Origin: Megachile rotundata
Taxonomy: Eukaryota; Arthropoda; Insecta; Hymenoptera; Megachilidae
Assembly (NCBI RefSeq): GCF_050947335.1
Contig: NW_027473350.1
Span: 372,001-436,000 of the forward strand
DNA: 64,000 bases
Reading direction: 5' to 3'
Shown: positions 1 through 15,128 of the stretch, piece by piece
Layout of the letters: the number at the start of each line of letters is the position of its first letter
Numbering within the stretch: position 1 is the first letter of the stretch
Notes under the pieces: model-generated
What the model saw: the letters and a program-made list of their open reading frames with translations, nothing else
The model's database searches: none
Told to the model about the DNA's origin: nothing
Program-made: the position numbers and the translations under genes

Positions 1-2194
1 ATCATACAATCACAATCATACAATCACAATCATACAATCGCAATCATACAATTACAATCTCCCAAATACAATCATACAACCACAATCATACAATCACAAT
101 CATACAATCACAATCATACTATCACAATCATACAATCACAATCATGCAATCACAATCATACAATCATAACCAGACAATGACAATCATACAATCGCAATCA
201 TACAATCACAATCATAGAACCACCATCAGACTATCACAATCATACAATCACAATCATACAATCACAATCATACAATCACAGTCATACAATCACAGTCATA
301 CAATCACTATCATACTATCACAATCATACAATCACAATCATACAATCGCAATCTTACAATCGCAGTCATACAATCGCAATCATACAATCACAATCACACA
401 ATCACAATCATACAATCACAATCTTCCAGTCACAGTCATACAATCACAATCATACAGTCACAATCATACTATCGCAATCATACAATCACAATCATACCAT
501 CACAATCATACAATCACAACCATACAATCATAATCATACAATCACAATCATACCATCATAATCATACAATCACAATCATACAATCGCAATCATACAATCG
601 CAATCATACAATCACAATCATACAATCACAATCATACAATCATAATCATATAATCACAATCATACAATCACAATCATACTATCGCAATCATACAATCACA
701 ATCATACCATCACAATCATACAATTACAATCATACAATCACAATCATACAATCACAATCATAAGATCACAATCATACAATCACAATCATACAATCACAAT
801 CATACAATCACAATCATACAATCGCAATCATACAATTACAATCTCCAAAATACAATATCCCAAATACAATCATACAATCAGAATCATACAATCACAATCA
901 TACAATCACAATCATACAATCACAATCATACTATCACAATCATACAATCATAATCATACAATGACAATCATACAATCACAATCATACAATCACAATCATA
1001 CAATCACAATCATACAATCACAATCATACAATCACAATCATACATTCACAATCATAAAACCACAATCAGACAATCACAATCATACCATCACCATCACACA
1101 ATCACAATCATACAATCATAATCATACAATTACAATCACACAATCACAATCATACAATCACAATCATACAATCACAATCATACAATCGCAATCATACAAT
1201 TACTATCTCCAAAATACAATATCCCAAATACAATCATACAATCAGAATCATACAATCACAATCATACAATCACAATCATACAATCACAATCATACTATCA
1301 CAATCATACAATCAGAATCATACAATCACAATCATACAATCGCAAGCATACAATCACAATCATACAATCACAATCATACAATCACAATCATACAATCGCA
1401 ATCATACAATTACAATCTCCCAAATACAATCATACAACCACAATCATACAATCACAATCATACAATCACAATCATACTATCACAATCATACAATCACAAT
1501 CATGCAATCACAATCATACAATCATAATCAGACAATGACAATCATACAATCACAATCATACAATCACAATCATACAATCACAATCATAGAACCACCATCA
1601 GACTATCACAATCATACAATCACAATCATACAATCACAATCATACAATCACAGTCATACAATCACAGTCATACAATCACTATCATACTATCACAATCATA
1701 CAATCACAATCATACAATCGCAATCATACAATCGCAGTCATACAATCGCAATCATACAATCACAATCACACAATCACAATCATACAATCACAATCTTCCA
1801 GTCACAGTCATACAATCACAATCATACAGTCACAATCATACTATCGCAATCATACAATCACAATCATACCATCACAATCATACAATCACAACCATACAAT
1901 CATAATCATACAATCACAATCATACCATCATAATCATACAATCACAATCATACAATCGCAATCATACAATCGCAATCATACAATCACAATCATACAATCA
2001 CAATCATACAATCATAATCATATAATCACAATCATACAACCACAATCATACTATCGCAATCATACAATCACAAACATACCATCACAATCATACAATTACA
2101 ATCATACAATCGCAATCATACAATCACAATCATAAGATCACAATCATACAATCACAATCACACAATCACAATCATACAATCACAATCATACAAT
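1..2194 (+). repeat. Higher-order repeat A, copy 1 (left end cut by window)
   Basis: Base 1 onward matches 3,431 onward at a fixed distance of 3,430 bp (245 units). The same order of barcode variants is seen: TCTCCC near 58, TCTCC...ATCCC near 842 and 1,207, TCTCCC near 1,417, and the TCTTCCAGTCACAG variant. Differences are few, for example ACAACCAC at about 2,038 against ACAATCAC in copy 2, and TATCTCC near 1,204 against TATTTCC near 4,634. The match ends near 2,194, where copy 1 carries a TCGCAATCAAACAATC unit that copy 2 lacks. The left limit lies outside the window. Confidence 0.9.
831..870 (+). repeat. Diverged TCTCC / ATCCC landmark (type unit, recurs throughout)
   Basis: This is the most diverged motif in the array, ATTACAATCTCC followed by AAAATACAATATCCC. 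Other forms have ATTACTATCTCC (as at 1,199-1,230), ATCACAAATAC (as at 6,031-6,060), or are 14 bp shorter, CTCCCAAATAC (as at 51-70). It recurs about 70 times and is the best marker for reading the higher-order structure. Its C-runs are the only departure from isolated C residues. Nothing suggests it is a gene remnant. Confidence 0.85.
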
Positions 2195-3430
2195 CGCAAT
2201 CAAACAATCACAATCATACTACCGCAATCATACAATCAAAATCATACCATCACAATCATACAATTACAATCATACAGTCACAATCATACAACCACAATCA
2301 TACAATCAAAATCATACAATCGCAATCATACTATCACAATCATACAATCAAAATCATACAATCACAATCATACAATCACAATCATACAATCACAATCACA
2401 CAATCACAATCATACAATCACAATCATACAATCACAATCATACTATCACAATCATACTGTCACAATCATACTATCACAATCATACAATCACAATTATGCA
2501 ATCACAATCATACAATCATAATCAGACAATGACAATCATACAATCACAATCATACAATCACAATCATACAATCACAATCATACAATCACAATCATACAAT
2601 CACAATCATACAATCACAATCATACAATCACAATCATACAATCACAATCATACAATCACAATCATACAATCACAATCATACAATCACAATCATACAATCA
2701 CAATCATAGAACCACAATCAGACAATCACAATCATACAATCACAATCGTACAATCACAATCATACAATCACAGTCATACGATCACAGTCATACAATCACA
2801 ATCATACTATCACAATCATACAATCACAATCATACAAGCACAATCATACAATCGCAATCATACAATCACAATCACACAATCACAATCATACAATCGCAAT
2901 CATACAGTCACAATCATACAATCACAATCATACAGTCACAATCATACTATCGCAATCATACGGTCACAATCATACCATCACAATCATACAATCACAACTA
3001 TACAATCAGAATCATACAATCACAACCATACAATCATAATCATACAATCACAATCATACAATCGCAATCATACAATCACAATATTACAATCACAATCATA
3101 CAATCACAATCGTACTATCGCAATCATACAATCACAATCATACCATCACCATCATACAATCACAATCATACAATCATAATCATACAATTACAATCACACA
3201 ATCACAATCATACAATCACAATCATACAATCACAATCATACAATCGCAATCATACAATTACTATCTCCAAAATACAATATCCCAAATACAATCATACAAT
3301 CAGAATCATACAATCACAATCATACAATCACAATCATACAATCACAATCATACTATCACAATCATACAATCAGAATCATACAATCACAATCATACAATCG
3401 CAAGCTTACAATCACAATCATACAATCACA

Positions 3431-5624
3431 ATCATACAATCACAATCATACAATCACAATCATACAATCGCAATCATACAATTACAATCTCCCAAATACA
3501 ATCATACAACCACAATCATACAATCACAATCATACAATCACAATCATACTATCACAATCATACAATCACAATCATGCAATCACAATCATACAATCATAAC
3601 CAGACAATGACAATCATACAATCGCAATCATACAATCACAATCATAGAACCACCATCAGACTATCACAATCATACAATCACAATCATACAATCACAATCA
3701 TACAATCACAGTCATACAATCACAGTCATACAATCACTATCATACTATCACAATCATACAATCACAATCATACAATCGCAATCTTACAATCGCAGTCATA
3801 CAATCGCAATCATACAATCACAATCACACAATCACAATCATACAATCACAATCTTCCAGTCACAGTCATACAATCACAATCATACAGTCACAATCATACT
3901 ATCGCAATCATACAATCACAATCATACCATCACAATCATACAATCACAACCATACAATCATAATCATACAATCACAATCATACCATCATAATCATACAAT
4001 CACAATCATACAATCGCAATCATACAATCGCAATCATACAATCACAATCATACAATCACAATCATACAATCATAATCATATAATCACAATCATACAATCA
4101 CAATCATACTATCGCAATCATACAATCACAATCATACCATCACAATCATACAATTACAATCATACAATCACAATCATACAATCACAATCATAAGATCACA
4201 ATCATACAATCACAATCATACAATCACAATCATACAATCACAATCATACAATCGCAATCATACAATTACAATCTCCAAAATACAATATCCCAAATACAAT
4301 CATACAATCAGAATCATACAATCACAATCATACAATCACAATCATACAATCACAATCATACTATCACAATCATACAATCATAATCATACAATGACAATCA
4401 TACAATCACAATCATACAATCACAATCATACAATCACAATCATACAATCACAATCATACAATCACAATCATACATTCACAATCATAAAACCACAATCAGA
4501 CAATCACAATCATACCATCACCATCACACAATCACAATCATACAATCATAATCATACAATTACAATCACACAATCACAATCATACAATCACAATCATACA
4601 ATCACAATCATACAATCGCAATCATACAATTACTATTTCCAAAATACAATATCCCAAATACAATCATACAATCAGAATCATACAATCACAATCATACAAT
4701 CACAATCATACAATCACAATCATACTATCACAATCATACAATCAGAATCATACAATCACAATCATACAATCGCAAGCATACAATCACAATCATACAATCA
4801 CAATCATACAATCACAATCATACAATCGCAATCATACAATTACAATCTCCCAAATACAATCATACAACCACAATCATACAATCACAATCATACAATCACA
4901 ATCATACTATCACAATCATACAATCACAATCATGCAATCACAATCATACAATCATAATCAGACAATGACAATCATACAATCACAATCATACAATCACAAT
5001 CATACAATCACAATCATAGAACCACCATCAGACTATCACAATCATACAATCACAATCATACAATCACAATCATACAATCACAGTCATACAATCACAGTCA
5101 TACAATCACTATCATACTATCACAATCATACAATCACAATCATACAATCGCAATCATACAATCGCAGTCATACAATCGCAATCATACAATCACAATCACA
5201 CAATCACAATCATACAATCACAATCTTCCAGTCACAGTCATACAATCACAATCATACAGTCACAATCATACTATCGCAATCATACAATCACAATCATACC
5301 ATCACAATCATACAATCACAACCATACAATCATAATCATACAATCACAATCATACCATCATAATCATACAATCACAATCATACAATCGCAATCATACAAT
5401 CGCAATCATACAATCACAATCATACAATCACAATCATACAATCATAATCATATAATCACAATCATACAATCACAATCATACTATCGCAATCATACAATCA
5501 CAAACATACCATCACAATCATACAATTACAATCATACAATCGCAATCATACAATCACAATCATAAGATCACAATCATACAATCACAATCACACAATCACA
5601 ATCATACAATCACAATCATACAAT
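3431..5624 (+). repeat. Higher-order repeat A, copy 2
   Basis: This is the second copy of the segment at 1-2,194, 3,430 bp downstream and near-identical. Its private variant is TATTTCC at 4,631-4,637 where copy 1 has TATCTCC. Its right end runs on into 5.6-6.1 kb, and that longer stretch is copied again at 22.4-25.4 kb. Confidence 0.9.
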
Positions 5625-5984
5625 CACAATCATACAATCACAATCATACAATCACAATCATACAATCACAATCATAGAACCACAATCAGACAATCACAAT
5701 CATACAATCACAATCATACAATCACAATCATACAATCACAATCATACAATCACAGTCATACAATCACTATCATACTATCACAATCATACAATCACAATCA
5801 TGCAATCACAATCATACAATCATAATCAGACAATGACAATCATACAATCACAACCATACAATCACAATCATACAATCACAATCATAAAACCACAATCAGA
5901 CAATCACAATCATACCATCACCATCATACAATCACAATCATACAATCATAATCATACAATTACAATCACACAATCACAATCATA

Positions 5985-7560
5985 CAATCACAATCATACA
6001 ATCACAATCATACAATCGCAATCATACAATTACTATCTCCAAAATACAATATCACAAATACAATCATACAATCAGAATCATACAATCACAATCATACAAT
6101 CGCAATCATACAATTACAATCTCCCAAATGCAATCATACAACCACAATCATACAATCACAATCATACAATCACAATCATACTATCACAATCATACAATCA
6201 CAATCATGCAATCACAATCATACAATCATAATCAGACAATGATAATCATACAATCACAATCATACAATCACAATCATACACTCACAATCATACAATCACG
6301 ATCATAGAACCACCATCAGACTATCACAATCATACAATCACAATCATACAATCACAATCATACAATCACAGTCATACAATCACAGTCATACAATCACTAT
6401 CATACTATCACAATCATACAATCACAATCATACAATCGCAATCATACAATCGCAGTCATACAATCGCAATCATACAATCACAATCACACAATCACAATCA
6501 TACAGTCACAATCTTCCAGTCACAGTCGTACAATCACAATCATACAGTCACAATCATACTATCGCAATCATACAATCACAATCATACCATCACAATCATA
6601 CAATCACAACCATACAATCATAATCATACAATCACAATCATACCATCATAATCATACAATCGCAATCATACAATCGCAATCATACAATCGCAATCATACA
6701 TTCACAATCATACAATCATAATCATACAATCATAATCATACAATCACAATCATACAATCACAATCATAGAACCACAATCAGACAATCACAATCATACCAT
6801 CACAATCATACAATCACAATCATACAATCACAATCATACAATCGCAATCATACAATTACAATCTCCAAAATACAATGTCCCAAATACAATCATACAATCA
6901 CAATCATACAATCACAATCATAAGATCACAATCATACAATCACAATCATACAATCACAATCATACAATCACAATCATACAATCGCAATCATACAATTACA
7001 ATCTCCAAAATACAATATCCCAAATACAATCATACAATCAGAATCATACAATCACAATCATACAATCACAATCATACAATCACAATCATACTATCACAAT
7101 CATACAATCATAATCATACAATGACAATCATACAATCACAATCATACAATCACAATCATACAATCACAATCATACAATCACAATCATACATTCACAATCA
7201 TAAAACCACAATCAGACAATCACAATCATACCATCACCATCATACAATCACAATCATACAATCATAATCATACAATTACAATCACACAATCACAATCATA
7301 CAATCACAATCATACAATCACAATCATACAATCGCAATCATGCAATTACTATCTCCAAAATACAATATCCCAAATACAATCATACAATCAGAATCATACA
7401 ATCACAATCATACAATCACAATCATACAATCACAATCATACTATCACAATCATACAATCAGAATCATACAATCACAATCATACAATCGCAAGCATACAAT
7501 CACAATCATACAATCACAATCATACAATCACAATCATACAATCGCAATCATACAATTACT
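5985..7560 (+). repeat. Higher-order repeat B, copy 1
   Basis: It matches 7,511-9,100 at 1,526 bp (109 units), changing to 1,540 bp after a one-unit difference near 7.14/8.67 kb. Shared landmarks include the CTCC sites at 6,863/8,389 and 7,003/8,529, both with a rare ATGTCCC at the first site (6,876 and 8,402). The two copies abut, as expected of a tandem duplication by unequal exchange. Confidence 0.85.
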
Positions 7561-9790
7561 ATCTCCAAAATACAATATCACAAATACAATCATACAATCA
7601 GAATCATACAATCACAATCATACAATCGCAATCATACAATTACAATCTCCCAAATGCAATCATACAACCACAATCATACAATCACAATCATACAATCACA
7701 ATCATACTATCACAATCATACAATCACAATCATGCAATCACAATCATACAATCATAATCAGACAATGATAATCATACAATCACAATCATACAATCACAAT
7801 CATACACTCACAATCATACAATCACGATCATAGAACCACCATCAGACTATCACAATCATACAATCACAATCATACAATCACAATCATACAATCACAGTCA
7901 TACAATCACAGTCATACAATCACTATCATACTATCACAATCATACAATCACAATCATACAATCGCAATCATACAATCGCAGTCATACAATCGCAATCATA
8001 CAATCACAATCACACAATCACAATCATACAGTCACAATCTTCCAGTCACAGTCGTACAATCACAATCATACAGTCACAATCATACTATCGCAATCATACA
8101 ATCACAATCATACCATCACAATCATACAATCACAACCATACAATCATAATCATACAATCACAATCATACCATCATAATCATACAATCGCAATCATACAAT
8201 CGCAATCATACAATCGCAATCATACATTCACAATCATACAATCATAATCATACAATCATAATCATACAATCACAATCATACAATCACAATCATAGAACCA
8301 CAATCAGACAATCACAATCATACCATCACAATCATACAATCACAATCATACAATCACAATCATACAATCGCAATCATACAATTACAATCTCCAAAATACA
8401 ATGTCCCAAATACAATCATACAATCACAATCATACAATCACAATCATAAGATCACAATCATACAATCACAATCATACAATCACAATCATACAATCACAAT
8501 CATACAATCGCAATCATACAATTACAATCTCCAAAATACAATATCCCAAATACAATCATACAATCAGAATCATACAATCACAATCATACAATCACAATCA
8601 TACAATCACAATCATACTATCACAATCATACAATCATAATCATACAATGACAATCATACAATCACAATCATACAATCACAATCATACAATCACAATCATA
8701 CAATCACAATCATACAATCACAATCATACATTCACAATCATAAAACCACAATCAGACAATCACAATCATACCATCACCATCATACAATCACAATCATACA
8801 ATCATAATCATACAATTACAATCACACAATCACAATCATACAATCACAATCATACAATCACAATCATACAATCGCAATCATACAATTACTATCTCCAAAA
8901 TACAATATCCCAAATACAATCATACAATCAGAATCATACAATCACAATCATACAATCACAATCATACAATCACAATCATACTATCACAATCATACAATCA
9001 GAATCATACAATCACAATCATACAATCGCAAGCATACAATCACAATCATACAATCACAATCATACAATCACAATCATACAATCGCAATCATACAATTACA
9101 ATCTCCCAAATACAATCATACAACCACAATCATACAATCACAATCATACAATCACAATCATACTATCACAATCATACAATCACAATCATGCAATCACAAT
9201 CATACAATCATAATCAGACAATGACAATCATACAATCACAATCATACAATCACAATCATACAATCACAATCATAGAACCACCATCAGACTATCACAATCA
9301 TACAATCACAATCATACAATCACAATCATACAATCACAGTCATACAATCACAGTCATACAATCACTATCATACTATCACAATCATACAATCACAATCATA
9401 CAATCGCAATCATACAATCGCAGTCATACAATCGCAATCATACAATCACAATCACACAATCACAATCATACAATCACAATCTTCCAGTCACAGTCATACA
9501 ATCACAATCATACAGTCACAATCATACTATCGCAATCATACAATCACAATCATACCATCACAATCATACAATCACAACCATACAATCATAATCATACAAT
9601 CACAATCATGCCATCATAATCATACAATCAGAATCATACAATCGCAATCATACAATCGCAATCATACAATCACAATCATACAATCACAATCATACAATCA
9701 TAATCATATAATCACAATCATACAATCACAATCATACTATCGCAATCATACAATCACAATCATACCATCACAATCATACAATTACAATCA
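7505..9790 (+). repeat. Higher-order repeat C, copy 1
   Basis: It matches 10,445-12,730 at exactly 2,940 bp (210 units). Landmarks at 7,557/10,497, 8,389/11,329, 8,529/11,469 and 8,893/11,833 keep the distance. Visible differences are ATGTCCC at 8,402 against ATATCCC at 11,342, and CATACAATC near 9,385 against CATTCAATC near 12,325. The rare CATGCCATC variant at 9,608 and 12,548 is shared. Confidence 0.87.
7511..9100 (+). repeat. Higher-order repeat B, copy 2
   Basis: This tandem copy of 5,985-7,560 begins about where copy 1 ends. It has one extra 14-bp unit near 8.67 kb and a CATACAATTACTATC where copy 1 has CATGCAATTACTATC (7,340). It is also the left part of the 2,940-bp duplication C, so it has been copied at two scales. 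Confidence 0.85.
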
Positions 9791-10444
9791 TACAATCACA
9801 ATCATACAATCACAATCATAAGATCACAATCATACAATCACAATCATACAATCACAATCATACAATCACAATCATACAATCGCAATCATACAATTACAAT
9901 CTCCAAAATACAATATCCCAAATACAATCATACAATCAGAATCATACAATCACAATCATACAATCACAATCATACAATCACAATCATACTATCACAATCA
10001 TACAATCACAATCATACAATCACAATCATACAATCACAATCATACAATCACAATCACACAATCACAATCATACAATCACAATCATACAATCACAATCATA
10101 CAATCACAATCATACAATCACAATCATACAATCACAATCATAGAACCACAATCAGACAATCACAATCATACAATCACAATCATACAATCACAATCATACA
10201 ATCACAATCATACAATCACAGTCATACAATCACTATCATACTATCACAATCATACAATCACAATCATGCAATCACAATCATACAATCATAATCAGACAAT
10301 GACAATCATACAATCACAACCATACAATCACAATCATACAATCACAATTATAAAACCACAATCAGACAATCACAATCATACCATCACCATCATACAATCA
10401 CAATCATACAATCATAATCATACAATTACAATCACACAATCACA

Positions 10445-12730
10445 ATCATACAATCACAATCATACAATCACAATCATACAATCGCAATCATACAATTACT
10501 ATCTCCAAAATACAATATCACAAATACAATCATACAATCAGAATCATACAATCACAATCATACAATCGCAATCATACAATTACAATCTCCCAAATGCAAT
10601 CATACAACCACAATCATACAATCACAATCATACAATCACAATCATACTATCACAATCATACAATCACAATCATGCAATCACAATCATACAATCATAATCA
10701 GACAATGATAATCATACAATCACAATCATACAATCACAATCATACACTCACAATCATACAATCACGATCATAGAACCACCATCAGACTATCACAATCATA
10801 CAATCACAATCATACAATCACAATCATACAATCACAGTCATACAATCACAGTCATACAATCACTATCATACTATCACAATCATACAATCACAATCATACA
10901 ATCGCAATCATACAATCGCAGTCATACAATCGCAATCATACAATCACAATCACACAATCACAATCATACAGTCACAATCTTCCAGTCACAGTCGTACAAT
11001 CACAATCATACAGTCACAATCATACTATCGCAATCATACAATCACAATCATACCATCACAATCATACAATCACAACCATACAATCATAATCATACAATCA
11101 CAATCATACCATCATAATCATACAATCGCAATCATACAATCGCAATCATACAATCGCAATCATACATTCACAATCATACAATCATAATCATACAATCATA
11201 ATCATACAATCACAATCATACAATCACAATCATAGAACCACAATCAGACAATCACAATCATACCATCACAATCATACAATCACAATCATACAATCACAAT
11301 CATACAATCGCAATCATACAATTACAATCTCCAAAATACAATATCCCAAATACAATCATACAATCACAATCATACAATCACAATCATAAGATCACAATCA
11401 TACAATCACAATCATACAATCACAATCATACAATCACAATCATACAATCGCAATCATACAATTACAATCTCCAAAATACAATATCCCAAATACAATCATA
11501 CAATCAGAATCATACAATCACAATCATACAATCACAATCATACAATCACAATCATACTATCACAATCATACAATCATAATCATACAATGACAATCATACA
11601 ATCACAATCATACAATCACAATCATACAATCACAATCATACAATCACAATCATACAATCACAATCATACATTCACAATCATAAAACCACAATCAGACAAT
11701 CACAATCATACCATCACCATCATACAATCACAATCATACAATCATAATCATACAATTACAATCACACAATCACAATCATACAATCACAATCATACAATCA
11801 CAATCATACAATCGCAATCATACAATTACTATCTCCAAAATACAATATCCCAAATACAATCATACAATCAGAATCATACAATCACAATCATACAATCACA
11901 ATCATACAATCACAATCATACTATCACAATCATACAATCAGAATCATACAATCACAATCATACAATCGCAAGCATACAATCACAATCATACAATCACAAT
12001 CATACAATCACAATCATACAATCGCAATCATACAATTACAATCTCCCAAATACAATCATACAACCACAATCATACAATCACAATCATACAATCACAATCA
12101 TACTATCACAATCATACAATCACAATCATGCAATCACAATCATACAATCATAATCAGACAATGACAATCATACAATCACAATCATACAATCACAATCATA
12201 CAATCACAATCATAGAACCACCATCAGACTATCACAATCATACAATCACAATCATACAATCACAATCATACAATCACAGTCATACAATCACAGTCATACA
12301 ATCACTATCATACTATCACAATCATTCAATCACAATCATACAATCGCAATCATACAATCGCAGTCATACAATCGCAATCATACAATCACAATCACACAAT
12401 CACAATCATACAATCACAATCTTCCAGTCACAGTCATACAATCACAATCATACAGTCACAATCATACTATCGCAATCATACAATCACAATCATACCATCA
12501 CAATCATACAATCACAACCATACAATCATAATCATACAATCACAATCATGCCATCATAATCATACAATCAGAATCATACAATCGCAATCATACAATCGCA
12601 ATCATACAATCACAATCATACAATCACAATCATACAATCATAATCATATAATCACAATCATACAATCACAATCATACTATCGCAATCATACAATCACAAA
12701 CATACCATCACAATCATACAATTACAATCA
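10445..12730 (+). repeat. Higher-order repeat C, copy 2
   Basis: This is the second copy, 2,940 bp downstream of 7,505-9,790. It ends near 12.7 kb, where CAAACATACC and TCGCAATC variants replace the consensus seen in copy 1 near 9.75 kb. It overlaps the start of the 4.3-4.6 kb repeat D, showing that duplications were stacked. Confidence 0.87.
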
Positions 12731-15128
12731 TACAATCGCAATCATACAATCACAATCATAAGATCACAATCATACAATCACAATCACACAATCACAATCA
12801 TACAATCACAATCATACAATCACAATCATACAATCACAATCATACAATCACAATCATACAATCGCAAGCATACAATCACAATCATACAATCATAATCATA
12901 CAATCACAATCATACAATCACAATCATAGAACCACAATCAGACAATCACAATCATACAATCACAATCATACAATCACAATCATACAATCACAGTCATACA
13001 ATCACTATCATACTATCACAATCATACAATCACAATCATACAATCACAATCATACTATCACAATCATACAATCAGAATCATACAATCACAATCATACAAT
13101 CGCAAGCATACAATCACAATCATACAATCACAATCATACAATCACAATCATACAATCGCAATCATACAATTACAATCTCCCAAATGCAATCATACAACCA
13201 CAATCATACAATCACAATCATACAATCACAATCATACTATCACAATCATACAATCACAATCATGCAATCACAATCATACAATCATAATCAGACAATGATA
13301 ATCATACAATCACAATCATACAATCACAATCATACAATCACAATCATAGAACCACCATCAGACTATCACAATCATACAATCACAATCATACAATCACAAT
13401 CATACAATCACAGTCATACAATCACAGTCATACAATCACTATCATACTATCACAATCATACAATCACAATCATACAATCGCAATCATACAATCGCAGTCA
13501 TACAATCGCAATCATACAATCACAATCACACAATCACAATCATACAATCACAATCTTCCAGTCACAGTCATACAATCACAATCATACAGTCACAATCATA
13601 CTATCGCAATCATACAATCACAATCATACCATCACAATCATACAATCACAACCATACAATCATAATCATACAATCACAATCATACCATCATAATCATACA
13701 ATCGCAATCATACAATCGCAATCATACAATCGCAATCATACATTCACAATCATACAATCATAATCATACAATCATAATCATACAATCACAATCATACAAT
13801 CACAATCATAGAACCACAATCAGACAATCACAATCATACCATCACAATCATACAATCACAATCATACAATCACAGTCATACAATCACTATCATACTATCA
13901 CAATCATACAATCACAATCATAGAACCACAATCAGACAATCACAATCATACAATCACAATCGTACAATCACAATCATACAATCACAGTCATACGATCACA
14001 GTCATACAATCACAATCATACTATCACAATCATACAATCACAATCATACAGTCACAATCATACTATCGCAATCATACGATCACAATCATACCATCACAAT
14101 CATACAATCACAACCATACAATCAGAATCATACAATCACAACCATACAATCATAATCATACAATCACAATCATACAATCGCAATCATACAATCACAATAA
14201 TACAATCACAATCATACAATCACAATCGTACTATCGCAATCATACAATCACAATCATACCATCACCATCATACAATCACAATCATACAATCATAATCATA
14301 CAATTACAATCATACAATCACAATCATACAATCACAATCATACAATCACAATCATACAATCACAATCATACAATCGCAATCATACAATTACAATCTCCAA
14401 AAACAATCTCCCAAATACAATCATACAATCAGAATCATACAATCACAATCATACAATCACAATCATACAATCACAATCATACTATCACAATCATACAATC
14501 ATAATCATACAATCACAGTCATACAATCACAATCTTACAATCACAATCGTACTATCACAATCACACAATCACAATCATACAATCACAATCATACAATCAC
14601 AATCATACAATCACAATCATACAATCACAATCATGCAATCACAATCATACAATCATAATCATACAATGACAATCATACAATTACAATCATACAATCACAA
14701 TCATACAATCACAATCATAAGATCACAATCATACAATCACAATCACACAATCACAATCATACAATCACAATCATACAATCACAATCATACAATCACAATC
14801 ATACAATCGCAAGCATACAATCACAATCATACAATCATAATCATACGATCACAATCATACAATCACAATCATAGAACCACAATCAGACAATCACAATCAT
14901 ACAATCACAATCATACAATCACAATCATACAATCACAGTCATACAATCACTATCATACTATCACAATCATACAATCACAATCATGCAATCACAATCATAC
15001 AATCATAATCAGACAATGACAATCATACAATCGCAATCATACAATCACAATCATACAATCACAATCATAGAACCACAATCAGACAATCACAATCATACAA
15101 TCACAATCATACAATCACAATCATACAA
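10770..15128 (+). repeat. Higher-order repeat D, copy 1
   Basis: Its first part (to about 13.04 kb) matches 15.07-17.32 kb at 4,297 then 4,283 bp. Its second part (13.03-15.13 kb) matches 17.62-19.72 kb at 4,591 bp, with identical translated segments at 13,184/17,775 and 14,633/19,224. The distances are not multiples of 14 because the copy contains a 13-bp unit (CTCCAAAAACAATC at 14,395), a one-base loss. Between the parts it lacks 308 bp present in copy 2. Confidence 0.87.
14395..14414 (+). repeat. One-base-deleted landmark unit (CTCCAAAAACAATCTCCC), first of nine
   Basis: Compared with the usual CTCCAAAATACAATATCCC landmark, one T is lost, shifting the 14-bp register by -1. The CTCC of each copy lies at 14,395; 18,986; 32,705; 37,253; 41,697; 42,676; 54,922; 60,975; and 61,954. 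The spacings equal the duplication distances found independently (4,591; 4,548; 17,669; 19,278), so all nine are probably descendants of one deletion. Confidence 0.85.

Noticed and set aside
144..533. Family of 129-188 codon His/Asn/Gln-rich small proteins repeated through the left half
   Set aside because: Their recurrence tracks the higher-order repeats, and each start is an ATG produced by a CATGCAATC or ACAATGAC variant. They lack any upstream promoter or translation-initiation context different from the rest of the array.
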